A DNA stretch of 64,000 nucleotides from Microbacterium thalassium (GTDB taxonomy: Bacteria > Actinomycetota > Actinomycetes > Actinomycetales > Microbacteriaceae): assembly GCF_014208045.1 (NCBI RefSeq), contig NZ_JACHML010000001.1, forward strand, positions 2,790,001 to 2,854,000, given 5' to 3'. Shown piece by piece: positions 1 to 7,788 of the stretch. Position 1 is the stretch's first letter. The number at the start of each line of letters is the position of its first letter. The position numbers and the translations under genes are program-made. The notes beneath the pieces were generated by a model. It was given only the letters and a program-made list of their open reading frames with translations. It was not told the origin of the DNA and did no database searches.

Positions 1-417
1 GACAGCTGGCCGCGCCTGGTGCGGCAGTTCTTCGCGACCGGGCGCTGGCGCGGCGAGCTGGTGAGGCGGTTCGGCCGCGGCAACTCGCTGCGCTTCTTCG
101 CGCCGCCCGTGCTCGTGCTCGACGCGGCGCTGAGCGTCGTCGTGGCGCTGCTGCAGGTCACCGGCGTGCTCACGGGGGTCTGGGCGCTCGCGGCATCCGT
201 CGTGTACGTGCCCCTCGCGGCATACGCCGTGCTGGTGCTGGTCGTCGCAGCCGGCCCGGGCGGGGGCCGTGGCTGGCGGGACCGGGTGTGGACGGCGGCG
301 GTGCTGCCGACGATGCACCTTGCGTGGGGCGCGGGCCTCGTGATCGGCGCCGCCAGCGGCGCGCACGACACCGTCGACACGTCGCGGCTGGGATCGCGTA
401 ACACGCCCCTGCCGTGA
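1..417 (+). CDS. Family 2 glycosyltransferase, C-terminal part (cut by window edge)
   Basis: The frame is open from base 1 to the TGA at 415-417, giving 138 residues with no upstream stop, so the gene begins before the window. The first residues (PRLVRQFFATGRWR) followed by two or three hydrophobic stretches resemble the membrane-anchored tail of ExoA-like family 2 glycosyltransferases, where a basic amphipathic helix precedes the membrane hairpin. The GT-A catalytic domain is not in the window, so donor and acceptor cannot be inferred. It runs towards the glycerophosphotransferase pair (11-base gap, convergent), which fits an envelope-polysaccharide locus. A GTG at 19 is an internal codon, not a believable start. 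The family assignment rests on the tail only. Confidence 0.55.
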   Translation, partial: DSWPRLVRQFFATGRWRGELVRRFGRGNSLRFFAPPVLVLDAALSVVVALLQVTGVLTGVWALAASVVYVPLAAYAVLVLVVAAGPGGGRGWRDRVWTAAVLPTMHLAWGAGLVIGAASGAHDTVDTSRLGSRNTPLP

Positions 418-428
418 CCGCGGGCGGG

Positions 429-1883
429 TCAGCTCCGCGGGATGAAGCCCTGGTCGAGGATGCGCGCCACGACGCGCTCGGCGGAGTGGCCGTCCTCCCG
501 CGCGTTGAAGCGTGCGCGCCACAGCTCGTAGGCGTGGGCGTGCGAGCCGGCGTCCGCGGCGAGCGCGTCCACGAGCTCCTCCTGCGAACGCACGAGCGGC
601 CCGGGGGCACGCGCGGCCAGATCGAAGTAGAACCCGCGCAGCTCGCCCCGGTAGCGCTCGAGGTCGGGCACGAGGAAGTACATCGGCTTGCCCGTCACCG
701 AGAAGTCGAACATGACCGAGGAGTAGTCGGTGATGAGCGCGTCGGCCGCCAGCAGCAGTCGTGAGGTGTCGGGGTACCCGGTGACGTCGATGACACGCGG
801 TCCGACCGCGTCGCGTCCCGGCAGCAGCGTGCGCGAGTGCCCGCGCACGAGCACGACGGCGTCGGCGTCGACGGCCAGCGAGGCCGGGTCCACGTAGTCC
901 ACGATCTCGGTGCGATCGTCGCGCCACGTCGGCGCGTACAGCAGGACGCGCTCGTCGGGGCCGATGCCGAGGGCGCGCCGCACGTCACCGTCGTCGCCGG
1001 TGACCAGGACGTCGTTGCGCGGGTACCCCTCGACCCACACCGGCCGGCGGCCGAACGCGTACGCCTTCGACAGGATGCCCGCGGCGTACGGGTTCTGCGC
1101 GAGCAGGACGTCCCACCGACGGGATTCGCGCAGGACCGCGACGGCGCGGCGCGGGTCGAAGCCGGGCCGGTGCAGCGCCAGGCGCTTGAGGGGCGTGCCG
1201 TGCCAGGTCTGGAGCACGACCTGGCCGCGGCGGCGGACGAAGCGGCGGCGGAGCCAGTCGTTGACCACCAGCAGGCGGGAGACGGCCCGCGCCCGCCACC
1301 AGTCGGGGCTGCCCTCGACCACCGGCACGGCGCCGTCGGGAACCTCGACCGACAGGTCGACGACGCTCCAGTAGCGCGTGATCCCCGGGACGCGCGCGGC
1401 GAGCTCACGGTCGATGGCGAGCGGGTTGCAGCTGGCGTTGCGCCCGTAGAAGCTCTCGAAGAAGACCGCGTCCTCGAGCGCCCCCGTGCGCAGCGCATAG
1501 CGGCGCTCGAGGGCGTCCTGCCCTTCGCCGGAGTCGTACGCCGGGTCGATCGGCGGCCCGATCCGCAGCGCCCCGTCGTGCACCTGGGCGCGCAGGCCGC
1601 CGAGCTGGGCGAGCGGCGCATCCGGGAGATCGAGCCCGGTCGCGCCGGAGCCCGAGGAGGTGACGGCGGCGATCTCGTACTCACCCGAGGGCAGCGGCAG
1701 CTCCGGTCCGCCCCAGCGGGCGGCGCTCAGCGGCACCGAGGCGCGCCACACGTCGCCGTCGCTCGTCACGTCGGCGACCACGTGCGCGCGGGGACCCCTC
1801 GCCTCGAGCGAAGCGGGTGCGGGCCCCGTTCCGGTGATCACCAGGGCGGCGTCGTCTCCGCTCGTGAACCGGGCATCCGTCAT
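429..1883 (-). CDS. CDP-glycerol glycerophosphotransferase family protein
   Basis: This 484-residue protein is probably a membrane-associated transferase that adds (poly)glycerol-phosphate-like units to a teichoic-acid-type glycopolymer. Residues 1-100 form a separate beta-rich region. From about 140 on it matches the Glyphos_transf (TagB/TagF) family: HGTPLKR at 228-234, GYPRND at 286-291, YAPTWRD at 316-322, RGHS at 347-350 and the TDYSS nucleotide-site motif at 385-389. The start is the ATG at 1883, which overlaps the TGA of the upstream homologue by 4 bases (ATGA), so the two are translationally coupled. An in-frame extension to 2066 lies inside the upstream gene and is rejected. The exact alditol phosphate (glycerol, ribitol or other) cannot be told from sequence. 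Confidence 0.85.
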   Translation of the reverse strand: MTDARFTSGDDAALVITGTGPAPASLEARGPRAHVVADVTSDGDVWRASVPLSAARWGGPELPLPSGEYEIAAVTSSGSGATGLDLPDAPLAQLGGLRAQVHDGALRIGPPIDPAYDSGEGQDALERRYALRTGALEDAVFFESFYGRNASCNPLAIDRELAARVPGITRYWSVVDLSVEVPDGAVPVVEGSPDWWRARAVSRLLVVNDWLRRRFVRRRGQVVLQTWHGTPLKRLALHRPGFDPRRAVAVLRESRRWDVLLAQNPYAAGILSKAYAFGRRPVWVEGYPRNDVLVTGDDGDVRRALGIGPDERVLLYAPTWRDDRTEIVDYVDPASLAVDADAVVLVRGHSRTLLPGRDAVGPRVIDVTGYPDTSRLLLAADALITDYSSVMFDFSVTGKPMYFLVPDLERYRGELRGFYFDLAARAPGPLVRSQEELVDALAADAGSHAHAYELWRARFNAREDGHSAERVVARILDQGFIPRS

Positions 1884-3148
1884 GTGTCCCCTCTCCGGCG
1901 GTCCGCCCTGACGCGGACCTGGATCGCACGGTACACCCTGCGCGCCGAGCCACCGTCGCGGTAGGCGTGCACGCGGGCGCTGAGCTGCTCGGCGCGCTCG
2001 ATCCGACGCGTGCGCTCGCCGGGGTCGCCCAGCACGGCGTCGAGTTGAGCGCACGCGCCGGTCCACGTCGCGGCGGCCCCGTCGGCCACGTCCGCGTAGG
2101 CGCCGTAGAACCCGCGGGTGCGAGCGTATTCCGCCTCGTCGGGCGCGAGGAACACGGTCGGCACGGGCACGAGCGCGGCATCGAACGCGATCGATGAGTA
2201 GTCGGTGACGAGCGCGTCCAGGGCCGGCAGCAGCGGTGTGATGTCGGGCACGGCCTCGCTGCTCAGTTCGCGGACGCGCGTGCCCGGCTGCGGCGGGCGG
2301 TAGTCGCCGGCGCCGAGCGGGTGCGAGCGCACGAGCAGCACGGCGTCACGGCGCTCGAGCAGGTCCTCGATCGCCTGCCACTCGTGCGCGCCCGGGACGG
2401 CGGGATCCGGTGCCCCGTCGCGCCACGTGGGCGCGTAGAGCACCAGGCGGGCGTCTGGATCGATCGGTCCCGTGGCGACCTCGGCGAGCGAGCGGGCCCG
2501 CGCGCGGCGCTCCCCGGGCGATCCCTGCGACAGCACGTCGACGCGCGGCTCGCCGGTGACCGGCACGCGGCCGTCGGCGAGCCCGAACGCGGACTCGAGC
2601 CGGCCGCGCACGAGGTGCGACGCGGCCGGGATCACGCTGATGCGGCGCGACGACGCCCGGTAGAGCACGCGGACGAGCCCCGCGGCGCGCTGCTCCCCCA
2701 GCACCCGGCGCAGAGCGCGGGGCAGCCGCAGCGTGGCGGGCGAGTCGAGTCCGATGCGCTTGAGCGGGATGCCGTGCCACAGCTGCACCACGAACGCCCC
2801 CCACGCGCCGTAGCGGTTCACGTCGCCGAAGCCGTGCGTGACGACCACGACGCGCGCACGCGCGGTGCGCCACCAGCCGCGGGGCGAGGACTTCGCGACG
2901 GTGGGGATGCCCAGCGCCGCGGCATCCGCCCGCTCGCGTTCGGACGCGACGAGCCACACCGCCGGAACGCCCTCGTCGGCCGCGATGCGCCACAGGGCCA
3001 GCGCACCGTCTGCGACCCCCACCGCGCAGCCGAAGACCCACTGGTCGCGCGAGCGCGGGATCGCCGCGGTCGCCAGGCGCGCGACGGCCTGCAGCGGGAG
3101 TGCGGCGAGCTGGCGCGCGTTGCCCGCGCCGAACGAGAAGGACGCCAC
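1880..3148 (-). CDS. CDP-glycerol glycerophosphotransferase family protein (shorter paralogue)
   Basis: This 422-residue paralogue of the downstream gene has the same motifs: HGIPLKR at 125-131, YAPTWRDG at 238-245, RSHP at 274-277 and TDYSS at 315-319. It lacks the extra N-terminal beta region. In teichoic-acid pathways two such enzymes often act in sequence, a primase (TagB-like) and a polymerase (TagF-like); which is which is not decidable here. The GTG at 3148 is taken as start because a TAGGCT -10 hexamer sits 6 bases upstream (3155-3160), implying a leaderless mRNA. That start codon lies within the left arm of a strong inverted repeat behind htrA. No good alternative start is near. It is co-transcribed with the gene ending at 429. 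Confidence 0.83.
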   Translation of the reverse strand: MASFSFGAGNARQLAALPLQAVARLATAAIPRSRDQWVFGCAVGVADGALALWRIAADEGVPAVWLVASERERADAAALGIPTVAKSSPRGWWRTARARVVVVTHGFGDVNRYGAWGAFVVQLWHGIPLKRIGLDSPATLRLPRALRRVLGEQRAAGLVRVLYRASSRRISVIPAASHLVRGRLESAFGLADGRVPVTGEPRVDVLSQGSPGERRARARSLAEVATGPIDPDARLVLYAPTWRDGAPDPAVPGAHEWQAIEDLLERRDAVLLVRSHPLGAGDYRPPQPGTRVRELSSEAVPDITPLLPALDALVTDYSSIAFDAALVPVPTVFLAPDEAEYARTRGFYGAYADVADGAAATWTGACAQLDAVLGDPGERTRRIERAEQLSARVHAYRDGGSARRVYRAIQVRVRADRRRGDT

Positions 3149-3176
3149 CCCGCGAGCCTATCGCGGGGTGGCGTCC
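3140..3176 (-). terminator. 15-bp inverted repeat behind htrA; loop carries a -10 hexamer
   Basis: Arms 3140-3154 and 3162-3176 are perfectly complementary over 15 bp and flank a 7-base loop. On the minus strand the hairpin begins 15 bases after the htrA stop and is followed by TTCTCGTT, so it fits an intrinsic terminator for htrA. The loop also contains TAGGCT, the predicted -10 of the next gene, whose GTG start is inside the distal arm. Confidence 0.7.
3155..3160 (-). promoter_or_regulatory. -10 element TAGGCT of leaderless glycerophosphotransferase operon
   Basis: The hexamer ends 6 bases before the GTG at 3148, the same spacing as at many other genes in this window, so transcription should begin at the start codon. 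No convincing -35 box is visible. Confidence 0.5.
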
Positions 3177-3191
3177 GGAGCCGCCGGAGCG

Positions 3192-4808
3192 CTACTGCGT
3201 GAGCGAGCCCAGCGTGACGTCGACGGTGAACGACTCGTCGCCGCGCACGTAGGTCACCGTCGCCGCGCTGCCCGCCGCGGCCGCGCGCACCTGCGCCGTC
3301 AGGTCGACCGCGTCGGTGATCGGCACGCCGTTGAACCCGGTGATGATGTCGCCGGACTGGATGCCCGCGTTGGCCGCGCCGCCGCCCTCGGTCACCTCGG
3401 CGACGTACGCTCCGGTGATGTCGACGCCGTCGACGTAGGCGGCCGACTGCACGCTCGCCCCGAGCAGGCCGTGGCTGGCGGTGCCGTCGGCGATGATGTC
3501 GTCGGTGATCCGCTGGACGATGTCGGACGGGATCGAGAAGCCGACACCGATCGAACCCGACTGGCCCGACGAGCTGCCCGCCGACGCGATGGCGACGTTG
3601 ATGCCGATCAGGTCGCCGGCGGAGTCGACGAGTGCGCCGCCGGAGTTGCCGGGGTTGATGGCGGCGTCGGTCTGGATGACGGCGATCTTGATGGTCTCGC
3701 TCGTGCCGGTGCCGCCGGTGCCCTGGCCGAAGTCGAAGAAGAACGGCGTCTCGCTGTCGTCGCCGGTGTCGCCCGAGTCGGAGCCGTCGCTGGAGTCGGG
3801 CGCCGCCGACGACTGGATCTCAATGGACCGGTTCAGCGCGCTCACGATGCCGGTGGTGACGGTGTTCGAGAGCCCGAGCGGCGCACCCACGGCGACGGTC
3901 TCGTCGCCGACGTTGAGCGATGACGAGTCGCCGAACTCGATCGGGGTCAGATCCGTCGCGTCGGTCAGCTTGATGACGGCCAGGTCGTAGGTCGGATCGG
4001 TGCCGACCACGGTCGCGTCGTACACGCGGCCGTCGCTGGTGGTGACCGTGATGGCGGCGCTGCCGGTGGCGCCGTCGAGCGTCACGACGTGCGTGTTCGT
4101 GACGACGTACCCGTCGCTGGAGAGCACGACGCCCGAGCCGGTGCCGCTGCTGCTGTCGCTGCTGGCGTAGATCGTGACGACGCTCGGCACGACCTTCGCG
4201 GCGATGGCGGCGGTCTGGTTGACCGAGTCGGTGTCGTTGACCGTCACCGTCACGGGGCCGGATGCCGGGGCCGAGGCGGTCGTCGAGAACAGGTTCACGC
4301 CGGCGTAGGCGCCGCCGAGGCCCGCGGCCCCGCCGACGAGGGCGGCTGCCACGATGAGGGCGGCGACCTTGCCGGCGCCGGACTTCTGCTTCGGCTCGGG
4401 CTCTGCGGCCGTGAGCGTGGCGCCCTCGAGCGGCGTCGTCGCGTGCGTGTCGGCGGAGGACGTCGGCTGACCGAAGGCGCCGGTGTAGGCCTGCCCGGCG
4501 TAGCCGGGTGCCGGAGCGGGCTGCGCGGCGGTGTGCCCGGTGGGGGCTGCGTAGCCCTGCGGGTGCGCGTACGCGGCGCCCGGCGCGTAGCCGGCCGGCG
4601 GGGCGGGCGCGGCGGGCGCTGCCGGAGGGGCGGATGCCGCGGGCGCGGTCCATCCGCCCTGGGGCGCAGGCGGCATGGGAGGCACGGGCGGCACGTCGGG
4701 GGTCCGGGCGGGTCCGGCGCCGCCCGCGTCCGACGGCGCGGCCTCGTGGGCCGCCGCGGGCGTCTGGGGGTGCTGTTCTTCGGGGCGCTCGCCCTGGTTG
4801 TCGCTCAT
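3192..4808 (-). CDS. HtrA/DegP-type membrane-anchored serine protease with PDZ domain
   Basis: This 538-residue envelope quality-control protease has a long cytoplasmic proline/alanine/tyrosine-rich N-terminus (about 1-145), one membrane anchor (about 147-172), and an extracytoplasmic trypsin-like domain with triad H240 (VVTNTH), D275 (YDLAVIKL) and S389 (NPGNSGGAL). A PDZ domain follows at about 448-535. An acidic Ser/Asp/Gly-rich insertion (about 335-370) precedes the catalytic serine segment. The start is the ATG at 4808 because AAGGAG stands 7 bases upstream; a further in-frame ATG 10 codons upstream has no such site. It is divergent from the aminotransferase. In actinobacteria such proteins handle misfolded secreted proteins under envelope stress. 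Its substrates are unknown. Confidence 0.92.
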   Translation of the reverse strand: MSDNQGERPEEQHPQTPAAAHEAAPSDAGGAGPARTPDVPPVPPMPPAPQGGWTAPAASAPPAAPAAPAPPAGYAPGAAYAHPQGYAAPTGHTAAQPAPAPGYAGQAYTGAFGQPTSSADTHATTPLEGATLTAAEPEPKQKSGAGKVAALIVAAALVGGAAGLGGAYAGVNLFSTTASAPASGPVTVTVNDTDSVNQTAAIAAKVVPSVVTIYASSDSSSGTGSGVVLSSDGYVVTNTHVVTLDGATGSAAITVTTSDGRVYDATVVGTDPTYDLAVIKLTDATDLTPIEFGDSSSLNVGDETVAVGAPLGLSNTVTTGIVSALNRSIEIQSSAAPDSSDGSDSGDTGDDSETPFFFDFGQGTGGTGTSETIKIAVIQTDAAINPGNSGGALVDSAGDLIGINVAIASAGSSSGQSGSIGVGFSIPSDIVQRITDDIIADGTASHGLLGASVQSAAYVDGVDITGAYVAEVTEGGGAANAGIQSGDIITGFNGVPITDAVDLTAQVRAAAAGSAATVTYVRGDESFTVDVTLGSLTQ

Positions 4809-4924
4809 GGGATGCTCCTTCTGCCAACCGGTGTCCACTGTGGCTCCGGTTTCTGTGCGTTGCCTATGGCTCGCATTGGACTCGCATGAGCGATTCCCTC
4901 ACGATCGCGCACGCCGCGGGCGAG

Positions 4925-4930
4925 TAACCT
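4925..4930 (+). promoter_or_regulatory. -10 element TAACCT, leaderless aminotransferase gene
   Basis: The hexamer ends 7 bases before the ATG at 4938, and no ribosome-binding site precedes that ATG, which suggests a leaderless transcript. Confidence 0.45.
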
Positions 4931-4937
4931 CGACCCG

Positions 4938-6137
4938 ATGCGACACATTCCCGGTGCGTGGCGCCGCGCCGCCGCCGGCGCCGGACTCGTCGGCGCGGAC
5001 GGCACGATCCACCCCACCATCTTCGCCGAGATGTCGGCCCTCGCGGCCGCAACCGGTGCGATCAATCTCGGACAGGGCTTCCCCGACGAGGACGGCCCCG
5101 CCGTCGTCCTCGAGGCCGCTCGCGAGGCGATCGCGTCCGGCGCCAACCAGTACCCGCCCGGTCGCGGCATCCTGGAACTGCGCGAGGCGATCGCCGAGCA
5201 TCAGCGACGCTTCTACGGCATCGCGCTGGATCCCGAGCGCGAAGTCCTCGTCACGGCGGGCGCGACCGAGGCTCTCGCCGCGGCGATCCTCGCACTGGTC
5301 GACGGCCCCGACGACGAGATCGTGGTGTTCGAGCCGTACTACGACGCCTACGCCGCGCTGGCGGGACTGGCGGGGGCCCGCCTGGTGACGGTGCCGCTGC
5401 GGTGGCCCGACTTCCAGCCCGACCCGGGCGAGCTCGCGGCGGCGGTCACCGACCGCACCCGCATCATCCTCCTGAACGATCCCCACAACCCCACCGGCAC
5501 GGTGTTCGGCGACGCGGTGCGCGCCGAGATCGTCCGCCTCGCCGAACGCCACGACGCCGTCATCGTCACCGACGAGGTGTACGAGCACCTCGTGTTCGAC
5601 GGTCCGCACACGCCGATCGCGACGGTCCCCGGCGCCGCCGAGCGGACCCTCTCGATCTCGTCCGGCGGGAAGACGTTCTCGACCACCGGCTGGAAGATCG
5701 GGTGGATCTCGGGCCCCGCCGACCTCGTCGACGCGGTGCTGGCGGTCAAGCAGTTCCTCACCTACGTCAACGGAAGCCCGTTCCAGCCGGCGATCGCCGC
5801 GGGACTGCGGCTGCCCGACGAGGTGTTCGCGGACGCCGCCGGCACGCTCCGGCGCAAGCGCGACGTGCTCGGCGCGGGACTGCGCGCGGCGGGCTTCGAC
5901 GTCGCGACGCCTGCCGGGTCGTACTTCACGGTGGCGGATGCCGCCGCTCTCGGCGCCCGGGACGCGCACGCGTTCTGCCGCGCGCTGCCCGGACGCACCG
6001 GCGTCGTCGCGGTGCCGATGACGGCGTTCACGACGCCCGAGCGCCGTGCCGAGTACGCGTCGCTGGTCCGCTTCGCCGCCTGCAAGCGGTTCGACGTCCT
6101 CGAGGAGGCGGCGGCGCGCCTGGCCGCGCTGTCGTGA
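4938..6137 (+). CDS. PLP-dependent class I aminotransferase
   Basis: This 399-residue fold-type I aminotransferase is close to the methionine/kynurenine/glutamine transaminase group (YbdL/KAT-like), judged by the SSGGKTFSTTGWKIGW segment with the PLP lysine at K245. Other cofactor residues are visible: NPTG at 184-187, the TDEVY aspartate D212 and tyrosine Y215, and a C-terminal LVRF arginine for the substrate carboxylate. Members of this family transfer amino groups between hydrophobic or sulfur amino acids and 2-oxo acids. The substrate here is not determinable. The start is set by a -10 hexamer at 4925-4930. The stop lies one base from the end of the convergent nitrilase gene. Confidence 0.88.
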   Translation: MRHIPGAWRRAAAGAGLVGADGTIHPTIFAEMSALAAATGAINLGQGFPDEDGPAVVLEAAREAIASGANQYPPGRGILELREAIAEHQRRFYGIALDPEREVLVTAGATEALAAAILALVDGPDDEIVVFEPYYDAYAALAGLAGARLVTVPLRWPDFQPDPGELAAAVTDRTRIILLNDPHNPTGTVFGDAVRAEIVRLAERHDAVIVTDEVYEHLVFDGPHTPIATVPGAAERTLSISSGGKTFSTTGWKIGWISGPADLVDAVLAVKQFLTYVNGSPFQPAIAAGLRLPDEVFADAAGTLRRKRDVLGAGLRAAGFDVATPAGSYFTVADAAALGARDAHAFCRALPGRTGVVAVPMTAFTTPERRAEYASLVRFAACKRFDVLEEAAARLAALS

Positions 6138-6138
6138 C

Positions 6139-6951
6139 TCAGCCGATCGGCTCGACGCGGAAGCGTCGCAGCGCGAGCGCGGGGTTCACCCGGCGCACGC
6201 GCGCGACGGCGCCGAGGTCGAGATGGGCCACGGCCACGTCGGTCGCGGTGCCGACGGCCGCGATCTCGACGCCCTGCGGGTCGACGACCATCGAGTTGCC
6301 GACGCCGAGCGGCGGCGGGTGATCGGCCGCAGCGACGAACAGCGTGTTCTCGATGGCACGGGCGTGCAGCAGCGTCCGCCAGTGGTGCTCCTTGAGGGCG
6401 CCGCGCACCCATTCGGCCGGGACGAGTATCACGTCGGCCCCGGCATCGGCGAGGGTCCGGGCCACCTCGGGGAAGCGCAGGTCGTAGCAGGTCATCAGCC
6501 CGAACCGCAGGCCGCCCGCCTCGAACACCTGAGGCGCGTCGATGTCACCGGGCTCGACCCAGTCGGACTCGCGCTGGCCGAACGCGTCGTACAGGTGCAT
6601 CTTGCGGTAGCGCGCGAGCACGCCGTCGGCGCCGACGGCGACGACCGTGTTGCGCACACGCTCGCCGTCGGACCCGCGCTCGACCATGCCCGCGGCGATG
6701 ACGACGTCGTGGGATGCCGCGAGCTCGCGCAGGTGCGCCGTGAAGGGCCCGTCGATCTCCTGCGCATGCTCGACGAGCGAGCGGTCGAACGGGTCGACGA
6801 AGTAGCTGGAGTACTCGGGCAGCACGACCACGCGTGCGCCCCGATCGGCCGCCGTCGCCACGAGGTGACCGATCGCGTGGAGGTTCGCCGCGGGGTCGGC
6901 CGCCGGCGAGAACTGGGCGATCGCGAGGGCGAGGGACGCGGACGTCGTCAT
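6139..6951 (-). CDS. Carbon-nitrogen hydrolase (nitrilase superfamily amidase)
   Basis: This 270-residue cytosolic amidase has the full catalytic triad of the superfamily: E46 in VVLPEYSS, K117 in RYRKMHLYD and C155 in GLMTCYDLRFPE. These proteins hydrolyse small amides; bacterial homologues of this size include Nit1/Nit2-type deaminated-glutathione or omega-amidases. Its position tail-to-tail with a KAT-like aminotransferase invites the thought of an omega-amidase partner (aminotransferase yields alpha-keto-amide, amidase removes the amide), but that is inference. The ATG at 6951 is chosen because the nitrilase fold begins within a few residues (LALAIAQFSP) and AGGA lies 8 bases upstream; twelve more in-frame codons exist upstream. 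Confidence 0.88.
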   Translation of the reverse strand: MTTSASLALAIAQFSPAADPAANLHAIGHLVATAADRGARVVVLPEYSSYFVDPFDRSLVEHAQEIDGPFTAHLRELAASHDVVIAAGMVERGSDGERVRNTVVAVGADGVLARYRKMHLYDAFGQRESDWVEPGDIDAPQVFEAGGLRFGLMTCYDLRFPEVARTLADAGADVILVPAEWVRGALKEHHWRTLLHARAIENTLFVAAADHPPPLGVGNSMVVDPQGVEIAAVGTATDVAVAHLDLGAVARVRRVNPALALRRFRVEPIG

Positions 6952-7014
6952 GCCCCTCATCCTGGCCGCGGGCTCCCCTGCGAGCAAGCGAGCGTCACCC
7001 GGTCGCGGCCCCGA

Positions 7015-7044
7015 TTGGACGACCCTCCGAACCCGTGCTAGGCT
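7015..7044 (+). promoter_or_regulatory. Promoter of initiator tRNA gene
   Basis: TTGGAC (7015-7020) and TAGGCT (7039-7044) are separated by 18 bases and end 12 bases before the tRNA. This is the clearest -35/-10 pair in the window. Confidence 0.7.
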
Positions 7045-7056
7045 TTTCTCTTGTGC

Positions 7057-7130
7057 CGCGGGGTGGAGCAGTTCGGTAGCTCGCTGGGCTCATAACCCAG
7101 AGGTCGCAGGTTCAAATCCTGTCCCCGCAA
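7057..7130 (+). tRNA. Initiator tRNA-fMet (CAT)
   Basis: A full cloverleaf of 74 bases can be folded. The acceptor stem pairs 7057-7063 with 7123-7129 and leaves a C1-A72 mismatch. The anticodon stem (7084-7088 with 7096-7100) contains three consecutive G:C pairs below the CAT anticodon at 7091-7093, and the T arm has GTTCAAAT. The C1xA72 mismatch and the three G:C pairs are the identity marks of the initiator tRNA. CCA is not encoded (CGG follows), so it must be added by the nucleotidyltransferase. Confidence 0.95.
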
Positions 7131-7142
7131 CGGAAATACAGT

Positions 7143-7174
7143 GAAGAAGGCGTCCCGGATGGGGCGCCTTCTTC
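7143..7174 (+). terminator. Hairpin after tRNA-fMet
   Basis: The arms 7143-7156 and 7161-7174 pair over 14 bp with one G-T, closing a GGAT loop. It begins 12 bases after the tRNA. There is no clear T tract, which is common in GC-rich actinobacteria. Confidence 0.6.
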
Positions 7175-7229
7175 GCGTCTGCACCGGGTTCTCGCTGTGT
7201 CCCGGCCGCGATCCGCCGGTGCCGTCGGA

Positions 7230-7709
7230 CTACTCGCCGTGCGCGGCGATGACCTCGCCCATCTCGCCGAGGAAGCGCACGATGAGGGCGAGCTCGGCTT
7301 CGTCGTAGCGATCGGCGACCGCGCGCATCGCCGCCATCCGCTCGCCGAAGTGGCGATAGAAGGTCTTGCGGGACTCGGGGGTGAGCCGGATGACGCGGGC
7401 ACGCCGGTCGGTCGGATGCGGCATCCGCTCGACATGCCCCGAATCGGTGAGCCGGTCCAGCAGCTTCGTCGTCGACGCGGTCGAGATGCGCAGGTGCCGC
7501 GCGACGTCGTGGGGGCTGACGATCTCTCCGCGCTGCTCGCGCATGATCAGCATCCGCAGCGCGGCGAGGTCGGACGCGTTCATGTCCATGTCGTCCTTCA
7601 TGCCGCCGTTCATGCGATCGAGCGCGTCGCTGAACGCGCGCACGGCGAGCAGCAGGTCCATCACCGCGTGCTCGTGCGCGGTGGCCGGCTGCCACGGGCC
7701 TTGACTCAT
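7230..7709 (-). CDS. crtR: MarR-family repressor of the carotenoid operon (CrtR-like)
   Basis: This 159-residue winged-helix regulator is recognised by its central MarR helix-turn-helix (SPHDVARHLRISTASTTKLLDRL) and following wing (RRARVIRLTPESRK). It is divergent from idi-crtE, with an inverted repeat in the 79-base gap. In Corynebacterium glutamicum a divergently encoded MarR protein, CrtR, represses the crt operon and is relieved by prenyl diphosphates, so the same role is likely here. The ligand in this organism is inference. The ATG at 7709 is preferred over the GTG at 7718 because an AGGGGGG Shine-Dalgarno sequence lies 8 bases before it. The N-terminal third is helical and would form the dimer interface. 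Confidence 0.82.
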   Translation of the reverse strand: MSQGPWQPATAHEHAVMDLLLAVRAFSDALDRMNGGMKDDMDMNASDLAALRMLIMREQRGEIVSPHDVARHLRISTASTTKLLDRLTDSGHVERMPHPTDRRARVIRLTPESRKTFYRHFGERMAAMRAVADRYDEAELALIVRFLGEMGEVIAAHGE

Positions 7710-7752
7710 GGACACCACCCCCCTTCCCTTGTAGCATCAACCCCACGATGAT

Positions 7753-7769
7753 TGCTAGCTTAGCTAGCG
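7753..7769. promoter_or_regulatory. Likely CrtR operator overlapping both divergent -10 elements
   Basis: Two GCTAGC hexamers (7754-7759 and 7763-7768) surround TTA, forming a near-perfect palindrome of MarR-site size. Its core TAGCTTA (7756-7762) reads as TAGCTT towards idi and TAAGCT towards the repressor, so a bound dimer would cover both -10 elements and give autorepression. No -35 box is clear on either side. Confidence 0.6.
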
Positions 7770-7788
7770 AATACCCAGGGAGGGGCTC

